Shown: in pieces, positions 1 through 15,067 of the stretch
Layout of the letters: every line of letters begins with the position of its first letter
Position numbering within the stretch: the stretch's first letter is position 1
Assembly: GCA_027972325.1 (NCBI GenBank)
Contig: JAPMOS010000124.1
Coordinates: forward strand, 58,019 to 122,018
DNA length: 64,000 bases
From: Paratrimastix pyriformis
Lineage: Eukaryota > Preaxostyla > Paratrimastigidae
Reading direction: 5' to 3'
The notes under the pieces: model-generated
What the model was told of the DNA's origin: nothing
The model's database searches: none
Seen by the model: the letters and a program-made list of their open reading frames with translations, nothing else
Position numbers and translations under genes: made by a program

Positions 1-88
1 ATGCTGATGTGTGATTGGATGATGGATGGTGATAGGGCCCGCTGCCACAGCACCGGCAGGGGGAGGGGGATGGCTGATGCCAACAGAC

Positions 89-2708
89 CCGCACGGTCCA
101 GCACTTGACCTCATCGGCACCGGCGGTGAAGAAGTGGATGAGCGAGAGGGCATTGTACCCGGTGAGGATGATCTTGGGCAGAATCGAGGTCACCCCGGGA
201 TGCTCGGCCGTGAAGGCTGGAGATGGGGAGGGGGAATGTGGGGGAGGGGGGGATGGAGACGAGGTGTGAGCACAACCCGGGATGCTCGGCCGTGAAGGCT
301 GGAGGATGATGATGGATGGATGAGATTGGACGATCGGATGATTGGATGACGATCGGTGGTGACGATTGGATGCTGTGGTGGAGATATGGGCAGATGGGGG
401 AGGCTGACATGGGATGGTAGCATCTGAGAGGGAGCGGGGTGGTGGCAATGGGAGGGGCAGGCATCTGGGGGGATGTTGGCGGACCGGTGCGGGCCTCAGG
501 GGTCATCGCCTGCCACTCGGTCTCGAAGGGGGCCGAGAAGGGGATCAGCGTCTCCCCGGGGCAGTGCGAATCGACCCACTGCTTGATGGGGGCCAGCCTG
601 CACAGAGGGGGAATGGGGCGGAAGTTGTGAGAAGAATCTTCACTCGGCCCACCACCCCGGGAAACCGGCTCCCCCCTCTCACATTGCTCGAATGTTGTGG
701 CATGGTCCACGGTGTTCTCCAAGAAACCTCCCTCCATATCCATTCCGGACCTCCGGCCCATTGATTCTTATCCATTCGAAAATGATTTGGACTTGTATTG
801 TGAATGCGAACCCAAGTGGAGAAAAAAGGCTGTCGCCAGCACGGGGAGCCCACGAAGGCCCAGGGACCAGAAACCCCCAAGAGCCTCCAGGTATCGCCCC
901 CCATTCGGGCATGCTCTGCCAAGCTAGCGAAGGTCGGGCGACACGAAGTCGAGGCCGCGCTCCTTTAGAAGCCTGGCCGAGCCCAAGCCCGCCCAACAGC
1001 CGGGGTTGCCTCGGGGCGGCACTCGAAAAATTATGGGACACCAAAAAAAAATTCACAGCACGACATTTCTTTTGGCTGCACAGAGGATGATGAGGCGGAC
1101 GGACCAGCGGTTGCGCTTGCGGACGTAGTCGGCCGAGCTCAGGTTGACCAGGAAGACGACGGGCTTGGCCGTGAGCAGGGTGAAGCTGTTCACGAATTCC
1201 ACCTGTCGACATCACCCCCCCCAGTGGGTCACAGCCACCCATCCCAGAACACGCGGATGCGCCGTGAGTGCCGGGGTTGGGGAGGCGGTGCTGTGGCTGT
1301 GGTCCCAACATCGAAAGTGGACGACGAAGGGAAGGAGCCATCAGCTGAATGGATTAAGGTGCGTCCCTCATGGGTAACCATCGGGGCAACCGAGAGAAGT
1401 TGCATCAGCGGCTCCAACCCCAGGGCGAGCAGACCCATGCCCAACCAACACAGGTGGTCACAGCCACCATCATCGCCGTCATCATTGCCACGGTCAGTGC
1501 CACCAACGGCGACACGGCAATCCCGCACACCGACATCGAACACCGCGATCATCGTCATCCAATCATCCAATCATCACCCACATCAACGCAAAAAAGTCAC
1601 ACACAGCGCAGGGAGGCGGGCGGGCGGTGGGGCGGACCTCCTTGGAGTCCCAGTCGCCGAACCGCACGTCGCGGCCCTCCTGGAGCATGGCCAGGCACTT
1701 GTTGATGCACTCCTGTGATGGGGGCGCGTGGGTTTGATGAGGATGGGGTGACGTTGACCATGGGGGGGATAGAGATGGTGGCTGATGGGAGTGGTGGGGT
1801 GGGGTGGGGGGACACAGACGAATTCGGCCTTCTTGGTCTTGTCGTTGGCGCGGTTCAGGAGCCGTTCGAGGGGCTCGCGCTTCTTCTCGAGGACCTCAAT
1901 ATCCTGGGGGTATGGAAGACCGCGCCGGAAAAAAGAAAAATTCAGCAGTGAGGACTTCTGTTCGAGGCGGGAGAACAGAAAACGAACCTTCAGCCGCAGC
2001 TCCTGGGAGACAATGTCCAGATCACGGCAGGGGTCGACGTTGCCCTCGACATGGGTGATCTCCTCATCATCGAAGGACCCTGTCCGTGCGAGAGTGCGGA
2101 AAAGAGGAAATGAGCGAACGTGAACAACGGCGGGATCCCGGAACAACAGACTCACAAGGTGGAAAATGCCATCAACGGCCTGAATGTTGGACAGGAAGGC
2201 ATTGCCGAGACCCTGGCCAGAGGCGGCACCACGAATCAGCCCGGCGATATCAGTGACCTAACCCACCAGAGGAAGAGATGGTCACATAGAGAGATGAATA
2301 CGGAGGCCAGGAAGGTGATAATATATCGACCTGCAGGAAGGCCGGGATGCGGCGCTGAGGCTGGCACTTCTCGCACAGGAATTCCCAACGCTCGTCGGGA
2401 ACCTGGGCACGAGCGGTGGAGGGATCTGAGGGCCGGAGGGGGCGGTGAGTGTGGGGGACAGTAAGAATGATGCGGAACAGACCAATGGTGCAGAAGGGGA
2501 AGTTCTCAGCCCGCACACTGGAGTTGGTCAGGACATTGAAGAAGGTGGACTTGCCAACGTTGGCGAGACCCACAATACCCATGGTCAGATTGTTCGAAGG
2601 GCGGCCAAGAAGAATGTGCTCATGGGCAGGACCCTTGGCTGAGGGCTTCGCGGGGGCGGGATGGGGAGCGGCGGCAGCAGATGCCGGAGCGGATGCAGGG
2701 GCGGACAT
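89..2708 (-). CDS. OLA1: Obg-like ATPase 1 (YchF/OLA1 family), 3' end outside window
   Basis: OLA1 is a cytosolic P-loop ATPase of the Obg/YchF family that binds ribosomes. The start at 2708 opens an Ala/Pro-rich leader, then the G1 loop [17 protein letters not shown] and NFPFCTI. Later exons give [53 protein letters not shown] and the helical stretch up to [15 protein letters not shown]. Nine exons are visible: 2708-2483, 2425-2331, 2257-2152, from 2079, then exons ending near 1890 and 1630, about 1206-1105, 597-485 and 216-89. Phases agree at every junction I checked. Donors are GTCTGT, GTCGAT, GTCTGT, GTTCGT, GTCTGT, GTCCGC, GTCCGT, GTCCGC and GTCTGT. The C-terminal TGS part lies beyond base 1. 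Intron 7 (598-1104) is much longer than the 57-73 nt introns of exons 1-4 and holds an snRNA-promoter-like motif. Identity is certain from conserved motifs; exon borders are inferred by hand. Confidence 0.95.
269..303 (-). repeat. Echo of OLA1 exon 9 acceptor and first bases
   Basis: The acceptor CCAG and the first 20 or so bases of the exon starting at 216 occur a second time here, about 80 bp upstream on the coding strand, with nearly identical sequence. It is one of several partial splice-junction duplications in this window. Confidence 0.7.
822..978 (-). ncRNA. Candidate small RNA gene inside OLA1 intron 7
   Basis: This is a prediction by position only. The start was set 47 bp below the promoter-like element, the spacing seen at the U2 gene. 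The segment ends in a run of six T (A822-A827 on the plus strand), as a Pol III transcript would. Bases near the two ends can pair (GCCAG with CTGGC). I could not match it to U1, U4, U5, U6, SRP, RNase P or U3. It may not be an RNA gene at all. Confidence 0.3.
1025..1052 (-). promoter_or_regulatory. snRNA-promoter-like element in OLA1 intron 7
   Basis: Read on the minus strand this is a T-run, GG, two or three variable bases and then TCCCATAATTTTTC. The same arrangement lies 47 bp upstream of the U2 snRNA gene at 47624-47655. The core resembles the plant snRNA upstream element, which starts RTCCCA. It suggests a small RNA gene starting near 978 on the minus strand. The motif match is seen; the function is inferred. 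Confidence 0.45.
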
Positions 2709-2909
2709 TCTGGTTCCGCAAACTCGAAGCAAGGAACACGACGAGGAGCAAGAAGCTCGCTTCGATTTTTTGAAACCCAGCCGGCACGGTTCAAAAACTG
2801 AACAGACTGACAGCAAATCAAACGGGGATTTTTTTTTTACAAAATCGGCTAAGTTTAATCGCCACGAGCAAGCTGCGCGGACAGAGTTGGAGGGATCCTT
2901 GGATTCTCG

Positions 2910-3822
2910 TCAATGTGGAACTACGGCAAAATAGGAAGATGAGAAGCCCCTGTCGCTTTGGCATCCCGCCCAGACCACTAGGAGTTGCGAGGGCAAGTCG
3001 GTGAGCATCCTCGCGCCATCCTCGGTGATCTCGTTTTTATTCAGCTCCAACTATCGCCATTGAATCAGCCAAAATCACACACCGGATTTGAGACAGACCC
3101 GCTTCAAGGAATTCGGTCCCCGTAGCAGCTCGGCCAACACCTTGGCAGTGCGATCGGTCAGTCCGCATCCATTCAGGCAAAGCTGGGAGGGAGGCACGCA
3201 GGGACAGTTCTGAATCGTCCTCGGAAACCGGGGTGGCCAACAGACCCCGGTGAGTCGGGCCTTGGGGTCTTTGAGCGCCTCCACCAAGCAGATGATCCCG
3301 TTCTCGGTGAACGACCGCCGCGGGTTGGCCAGAATCAGCTGGAAGATGGGAAAGAGACAATGATGATCGTCCCCAACCACCTGCCTTCCTCCTCTCACTG
3401 ACACGCCACACACCCACCACGCCACATGCACACTCGCAGACCCACTCGATGTGGGGGGTGTCCGTCCGCAGATGCGTTGCCAAAAGGCGCAGCCCAGCGT
3501 CCGTCAGCTGCGAGTCACCCAGCGAAATCTGCCACGCACAAACCGAACGTGAGCGGGTGGTGGCGGGAGTGGTGGTGGTGTTGTGTGCGGTCGTGATTGA
3601 TGCGTCGCATGTGTGCCGAGTGTGGCGATTGGGTGGCTGTGCCGCTTGTGTGTGTCGCTTGTGTGTGTCGCGTGTGTGTCGCGTGTGTGTCGCGTGTGTG
3701 CGTGTCGTGTGTGTCGTATGCGTGGTGCGTTTCAAGGACGAGACACGGACCCGAGGGTGGGGGTGGGTGATGGCCTCGAGGACAGGCGGTAGCGTGGCAT
3801 CATCAACCAGAAACCCGTCCAA
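2910..3822 (-). CDS. Leucine-rich-repeat (ribonuclease-inhibitor-like) protein, 5' end uncertain
   Basis: Clear exons are 3822-3751, 3528-3442, 3338-3246, 3182-3099 and 3050-2910 (stop 2912-2910). All join in phase 0, which fits one repeat per exon. Each carries an LRR-like unit: LTDAGLRLLATHL, FTENGIICLVEALKD, LCLNGCGLTDRTAKVLAELL and LELNKNEITEDGARMLTDL. Such RNI-type repeats form a curved protein-binding scaffold; the partner is unknown. Donors are GTCCGT, GTCTGC, GTCTGT and GTCTGT. The intron 3529-3750 is filled with CGTGTGTGT repeats. The first exon or exons are not resolved: an open stretch with ATG at 3914 is possible, but its junction to 3822 does not fit a clean donor. The stop lies about 200 bp upstream of the OLA1 start on the same strand. 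Confidence 0.75.
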
Positions 3823-4029
3823 CTTGTGCTAGTGTGGGTCGTGGAGTGGGTAAGTGGATGAGGCACACACCCGTCAGTCTGGAACGTCTCGCCTCGCGGC
3901 AACGACATCCCCAACCCAGCACATCACGTGCCCGGTAGGCGGACGGACCATTGCAATTTTTGTGCGTTTGACGGCGCGAACCACGGGCAGATCAACCGCA
4001 GTGGCGACGACTACAGGAGTGATCGGAGT

Positions 4030-4090
4030 GTGTGCGCGTGGTGCAAAGGGACTGATCAATCGGGCAGGAAGGTCACTCAAATGCACGCAA
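4030..4090 (+). repeat. Dispersed repeat A, copy 1
   Basis: It shares GTGGTGCAAAGGGACTGATC, a near-match to ATCGGACAGGAAGG and nearby bases with three other places in the window (14100-14175 reverse, 52546-52592, 62258-62332). It is the most diverged copy. It lies antisense to the surrounding minus-strand genes. Confidence 0.55.
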
Positions 4091-4212
4091 ACAAGAATCC
4101 CAAACGATGTTTCACAAAAACATCAAAAAATCGAACCAGTCATCATGCACAGGGAGGCACGCAAATGAGGCAAGGCGGGATGCCTTCGACGGCCAAACAA
4201 ATGAAAAAAATG

Positions 4213-9454
<5,242 letters not shown>

Positions 9455-9554
9455 TGCCGGACGAATCTTCGCAGCCCCGAGGTCATCACCCACGCCTGCA
9501 CATTCGAAAATTTGGGACAAGAGCTGGACATGTTCGTGAAAATGGAATGGCGAT

Positions 9555-12247
9555 TCACTCCAACTCGCACATCTTGTCCGCGACCCAAACGGTCTCGTCA
9601 TGATCCTGGCCCAGCATGGCCACAAAGCACTTGTGCGCACTGGCATAGGAGAGCTTCCCATGGGCAAGGTGATGTTTGATCCGCCTCACCTGGTCGTCCA
9701 CCTCGGCACTGATCTCCTGCTGTCTGGCCAGACTCGGGTCTGCCAGTTCCCGGTTCTGGAGACGCTCGTGGCAGATCTGGGCCAGGGCCATGTGGATCTC
9801 ACCCATCCGGATGAAGACCCCGCCCAGGGATGGGGAATAATACCGCATGCCCCCAGCCCCCGATTCCGCCCGGCTTTCTTCGTCCTCCGCTTTCCCCCCA
9901 CCCACATTCCCCCGGCGAATCCGACCCGATGCGCCCGTCATGAGGACCCGCCGCTCGGCCAGCACCACATCCGTGCAATGGCCGAGCAGTTCAATCAATG
10001 CCTCCTCGTCTGTCCTCGGGGTCTGCCACCCCGAGAGGTAATGGCACCGGTCACGCCACAGCTGTACCGCCGCGGCGTGGAAGGGGTGGAGCAAGTCGCG
10101 CGTGAGCGGGTCATCCAGATTCGCCCCGGGCCGTTCGAGGGCATCGTATTGGCCGAGGTGACATGCAACGTGGCACCGCTTGCAGCGTGGCGGGTCGCCC
10201 AAAAGACGCACTGCGAGGGCCTGCTGCAGTCGGGACCGGGCGGCCAGGCTGGCGGGCAGGCAAGCCAGAGGAGCAGGAAGGGCGGGCAGGGTGGTCGAAG
10301 GAGAGGCGGGTGTGGGCGGGGAAGCGTAGACGAGCTCGCCGCGGCACTGGGGATCGACTGGAACGAGATGAGGGGGGACGTGGCGGGATGTGCATGAGGG
10401 CAGGTGTGAGAGCTCTGGAAAAGGAGACTGATGACGAGGCACGATCCAAATGGGTCTGGGTAATCGATGGGGTGGGGTGGGAGTAAAATCGTTTTGTGAA
10501 AATCCCTCCTTTGAATTTTATCAAGTCGTTCGTGCCTCACACGAGGCTGCACGAACATGAAACTGACCAACGAGTGAAAAACGGGCACAAATGACAGGAC
10601 AGCAGTTGCAGGCGGGGGTGGTGGTCCGGACGGCAGCGATACCCGCGAACGAGGCGATCATCATCGGCCCAATTGGTGCACCGCGGGCACTCGCACAGGA
10701 ACCCATACTGAGACCCCAGGTGCACCTGCCTACAGTGCATGCACACCAGCAATCCAACGCATCAGTGCCGAAACAGCGAGAAAATGAGCGTCATGAAGAG
10801 TGACAGGTCGATCCCGCTTGGTACGATCATCCGTGGTCTCAGTGATGAAGATCATGGATGCTGATTGGGGGACGGACCGGGCCAGGAAGTGGTCATACGG
10901 GTCGATGTACGAGATGGCGCACTCCTCGCCTGCGGAAAACCCACACCGAAAGCGACGGAATGGGTCAACGCGGAAATCTCGATCTGGTTGGGTCGATCTG
11001 GTTGGGTCGAATCTGTTTGTGTCATTCTGTTGTGTCAATGCGTCTCTCTCTGTGTCAATGTACCAATGTGTCAATGTGTCAATGCCAATGAGTCGTTGGT
11101 GTTTGGGTTGGTTGTGAACTGATCACACACGCCATGTATTCTTCCTGCCCAGGCAGCCACTCCAGACCGGGGCAGACAGGAGCGCACACCCGCACACACA
11201 TCCGGCATCCAAGCGGGGCGGCGCGGGCCCCAGGGGTGCCAATTCGGGGATCTCGGACGGGCATGGGCATGGGCATGGGCACGCAGTTCGGCAGGCACGA
11301 GTGGTTGAACAGGGCGGCGTGTGGGAAGAACCCGCGTCCCACTTGGCAGGCCCCTGTGGGTCGGCACAAGAAGAACAGGGGGAACCCAAGATGTGAAAGA
11401 AATCTGGGAGAGCGCGCCCAGAAAAGGTCTTCAATTGAGCGAAGGGTTTTCGGAAGACACACGACCCTCCCAGAGCGTCCATTCACAGGTTCTCGCCAGT
11501 GTTAATGGCCAGACAGACCACTTCGGGGGGGAGCAGACCTCTCGAATCCGGCGTCACCTCGATGCAACTCCTCGAGAGTCGGCACAGGACCTCCACCCAC
11601 CAGCCCTCGCCAGCCCACCGCTCGGCATGAGGCCCCTCGGCACGACCGAGTGGCTCCAACCGGTCGGGTGCGATACCCTCGACCAGCCGGCCCACCTCCC
11701 GTGCCGCTTGTCGGATGGTCTCTGTCCGGGCCTGTTGGTCTTGCTGCGAGGGCATCGCATGAAGTGCCTCGAGAGTTTGGGCGATGGACGGAATGTGTGC
11801 GGCCTGAAGACGCAGCGCAAGATAGCGGATCTAACCCGTGGGAGATGATGTCGCAGATCGGAGGGGATCCGGACAGACCAAAAGGAATGCTTCTTCACGA
11901 ATTGGTCTTGCTACTGCACTCTGTCTGAGACTCTGAAGGAGCTGACACTCGGTTGCCTCGTGGAGCGGTTCGAAGGGGGTGCAATGCTTATAGCAGCAAG
12001 GAAAGAGGTTAATCGAGCAAATAATGCAGCAGACCTCACAAAATGCAGCGGAATTGCATTTTGAGCAGGCGCAATTGTCAACAGGCGCGAAACAGAAGCA
12101 ACAATTCCGCAGACGTCGAGGTTCATTGACAGAACAGAGGAGAGACGATTCGTCTGTCAAAATACGTCCTGGAACAAGGTTCTGTGTAGCGCGATAGAAA
12201 CGCCCCGCGAGAGGATCGGTGCACAGAAGAACAAACTCATCTGACAT
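9555..12247 (-). CDS. SET and MYND domain protein (SMYD-like methyltransferase)
   Basis: SMYD proteins are SAM-dependent lysine methyltransferases whose SET domain is split by a MYND zinc finger. Start ATG 12247. Exons 12247-12035 and 11986-11879 together encode the MYND finger (NCCFCFAPVDNCACSKC, then FCE joined to HCTPFEPLHEATEC). Exon 11830-11519 is helical. A later exon gives GRGFFPHAALFNHSCLPNC, the SET NHSC motif, ending at 11259. The next gives GEECAISYIDPYDHFL, and the next a post-SET cluster QYGFLCECPRC. A long last exon is helical and TPR-like, ending at 9555. Donors are GTCTGC, GTCTGT, GTCTGT, GTCCGA and GTCCGT, with 48-nt introns at the 5' end. The junction between 11519 and the NHSC exon does not resolve in frame and may hide a small exon. 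The start is 68 bp from a divergent secreted-protein gene. Confidence 0.85.
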
Positions 12248-12315
12248 AAAACAAGGGGTACCCAACCTGTGGGGGAATCTCGATCATGTAAAGAAAGAAA
12301 GCACAGCGCTGTGAA

Positions 12316-14477
12316 ATGATGAGGCCGTTGCTGCTGATATCACTCATTTGCGGGGCCTTTGCACTGAGTACGTGCGAAGCCGAATGCCGCAATACTTTGG
12401 AGCGGTGCCTTACGGCCACTTTGGACGCCAAAGATATCCAGCAAGGCCTACAGGACTTCAATCATTGCCTTCAAACGAACGGGGCCTGCTTTTCCCAGTG
12501 TCATGGAGAAAAACCTCCTCGTGGCAACGACCAGTGCGTCGAAAATTGTGCCTCTGCAATGCGGAGTTGCATTCAGAGCGGAGCCCAGGTCTCCCCAGCC
12601 ACCCCCCCGGCCTCTCACAATCTTTCTTCTTTGAAAGAGTTGCATGACCAAGTGCAATGACGATGTGCGCTCACCGTGCATGTTCACCTGTGCCCTCGAC
12701 CTGTTCACCACCTGTGTTGATGCGAACCAGGTCAGTTTGATTTCTCCCTCCAGTTCTGTTCCCGACACGTTGTAGTATTGCAACCGGGGGTGCCGTTTGG
12801 GCACCTCGATGGAGCCCCTCCTCGAACAGTGTTCCGGGCAATGCCGGCCAAACCTCAAGTCATGCCTGCGCGGTGTCGCCAAGGACTGCCTCCGGCCCAA
12901 CTTCTCCCCAGACCAGACCAAGAACTGGTTCGTGCACTTTTGGTCCCGGTCACCGACTTTTTCTTTCTCTCTCCACAGCGCCCTGCATCTCCTGTCCTCG
13001 TGTCTCTCGGACAACGAAGCCTGCTATTCCCAATGCCTGGACAATGCACCGAGCCAGACGGGTAGCCAAGTCGACAAGGCGGACGCATCCCTGACAGGAA
13101 CGTTGCGTTATTTGAAGTGCATCGATCAATTGGTTCGGGGGATCGTCAAAAATTACGCTGCCTGCCAGCTGACCTGCCCCGATTCAGGTGTCTGTAGACC
13201 CCCGCGCACTGTCTCGATTCCTGCTTTTCTCTCTCTATGCAGGGGATCTGCATGCAAACGTGCATGGTCTCCAAGGCCTACGCGCAGGTGAGTCAGTTCC
13301 AGCAGTGTCTGAATCCCCAGGCGGAGGACGAGACTCCGGCGCAGGAGGAAGGGGACGCGGAGGAGCCCGTAGGTGATGAAGCGGGCGCCTTGCTCGATGA
13401 GGGCCTGATGGACGCCCTGTTGGACGGATGGGAGGGTGTACCTCCCCCCGGGTATTGGCCCGAGGAGGAGGAGGAGGAGGAGGAAGAGGAAGAAGGGGAT
13501 GGCGATTACAAGGCTCTGGGAAGCGACGAGGAGGACAACGAGGACGAGACCTTCGTTCCGCTGTCTGTGCAACCCACAGCATCCAATCCTCATCTCCAAC
13601 CATCCAACCATCCAATCATCATCCATCATCCATCATCCATCCCATCATCCACCATCATCCAGTCATCCTCACCATCCAAGCATCATCGCAGTCGCTCCTT
13701 TGTGGGGAGTGTGCTGCTTGTTCATGTCAGCAGTGTCTCATTCGCCCCGGTCCCATCCCCCCCGCCCGCCTCTTCCGACAGGTCAGTGAACAGCTTCTTC
13801 ATGCCCTATACTAAGGTCTGCTCTCGCAACCCCCATCCGCCACCCCTCATCTTCCCCATTCAACCACCACCACCCTGGGGGACACCCCTCATGTCCCCTG
13901 TTCACCACCCATCACTCATCCCATCTCCGGGGGGACAGTACACCAGGCCCCCATCGTGTCCCCGTTCGTCCGAATCGCTCACTCACCCCCCCATCGCCCA
14001 CCGCCACCAGTCCCCACCCTCAATCCCATTTTTTTGGCCCTTATGTCCCATGTCAGCGCTCATCCACCATCCACCAACCACCAACCACCAACCACCACGG
14101 CCAAGTTCGCTCAAGCTGTGGGTCATTTGAGACCCTTCCTGTCCGATTGCAGCCCCTTTGCTCCACACACACAACCAACGCCACCCAACAGTACACCCCC
14201 CCATCCATACCCACCGCCTCATGCCCTTTTATCATCCATCACCCACCCACCCACCCACCCACCCACCCACCCACCCACCACCACCACCACCCATCCCCAT
14301 CACCCACCCACCCACCAGTACACCCGGCCGCCCTCGTTCAGCTTCCCGGCCAACTTCCGCTCGATCGCCGGGGCCAACGTGAAGTACACATACAACCAGC
14401 CCCCCATCTACACCGCCCCCGTCTACCCCAAGCGCAACGCCCAGCTGCGCCCATACATGTTGGGCACGGGCCAGTAA
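12316..14477 (+). CDS. Secreted cysteine-rich repeat protein with acidic region
   Basis: It begins MMRPLLLISLICGAFALS, a typical signal peptide, so the product should enter the secretory pathway. The mature part has repeated CxxxC units: CEAEC, CFSQC, CVENC, CMTKC, CMFTC, CSGQC, CYSQC, CQLTC and CMQTC. An uninterrupted Glu run follows (about 13465-13500), then acidic sequence. The last exon starts after the acceptor near 14315 (YTRPPSFSFPANF) and ends RPYMLGTGQ at 14477. Probable donors include GTCTCC after codon 92, GTCAGT and GTTCGT. The introns between 13590 and 14315 are CATC- and CCCA-rich, and CAGTACACC appears three times (13937, 14188, 14315). I do not recognise the family. It may be a surface or extracellular protein. 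Middle exon borders are uncertain. Confidence 0.7.
14100..14175 (-). repeat. Dispersed repeat A, copy 2
   Basis: The reverse complement reads GTGGAGCAAAGGGGCTG, then ATCGGACAGGAAGGGTCTC, then CAGCTTGAGCGAACTTGG. It matches the copy at 62258-62332 along its length. It sits in an intron of the plus-strand secreted-protein gene, antisense to it. Confidence 0.8.
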
Positions 14478-14603
14478 AATGACATCTTCCTCGTAAATAC
14501 ACTGTCCTGCGAGGAGACTCGTGTGTTGCCGGCAAGCCAGTGGGGCAGTTGAACAGCAGCGAGTCCTCAGGCCACGCTCTTCCCCGCCTCCACACCACAA
14601 GGT

Positions 14604-14813
14604 TTGCTGACTTGGTCAACCCAGGGGGAGGCCTTTGCGGCCTCGGTGAAAGCCACCTCCTGGGAGACGAGTGCCCTCACGGGTCAGGGCGTCCAAGAGT
14701 GCTTCGCAGGCACGCGAGAGCTGCCATCACATCGCACCGATCGCGGAAGGACGACCCTTTCCGACTATGCCTGGCCCCTTCCTCCGCCACGCCCGAGGTG
14801 CATGATTGCGTGA
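14604..14813 (+). pseudogene. Orphan Rab/Ras-family GTPase fragment (G5 region)
   Basis: The reading frame contains GEAFAASVKATSWETSALTG followed by QGVQECF. This is the end of a Rab-type GTPase: the helix before G5, the G5 motif ETSA, and helix alpha-5. There is no GKS/T loop, DTAGQE or NKxD in the preceding 130 bp after the secreted-protein stop. The frame continues into unrelated sequence without a prenylation CC end. It is most likely a relic or displaced exon; it could be the last coding exon of a gene I failed to see. Confidence 0.55.
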
Positions 14814-15067
14814 TGAGCATGCGCCTTCACAGAAACCAAACCCTATTTCCATATTTGCTCTTGTGACTCGGCTGGGGTTTTTTTCTTTGTGGCGAACAAT
14901 AACAATCCATTTTGTGGCATCTCCTCAGACGCAAGCGCCCCAATCCCCTCTTCTCGTTCGTCCCAGTTCCGGCAATGACCTTTGATGATGATAACGTGTT
15001 GGCCCGGGAAATAGGAACAACAATTGCCAATAACCGCGGCAGCCACAAGTGCGCGCTGGTTCTCTCG

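Noticed and set aside
12778-13014. Minus-strand open frames under the secreted cysteine-rich gene
   Set aside because: They are shadows of the plus-strand exons; the Cys pattern and signal peptide are on the plus strand.
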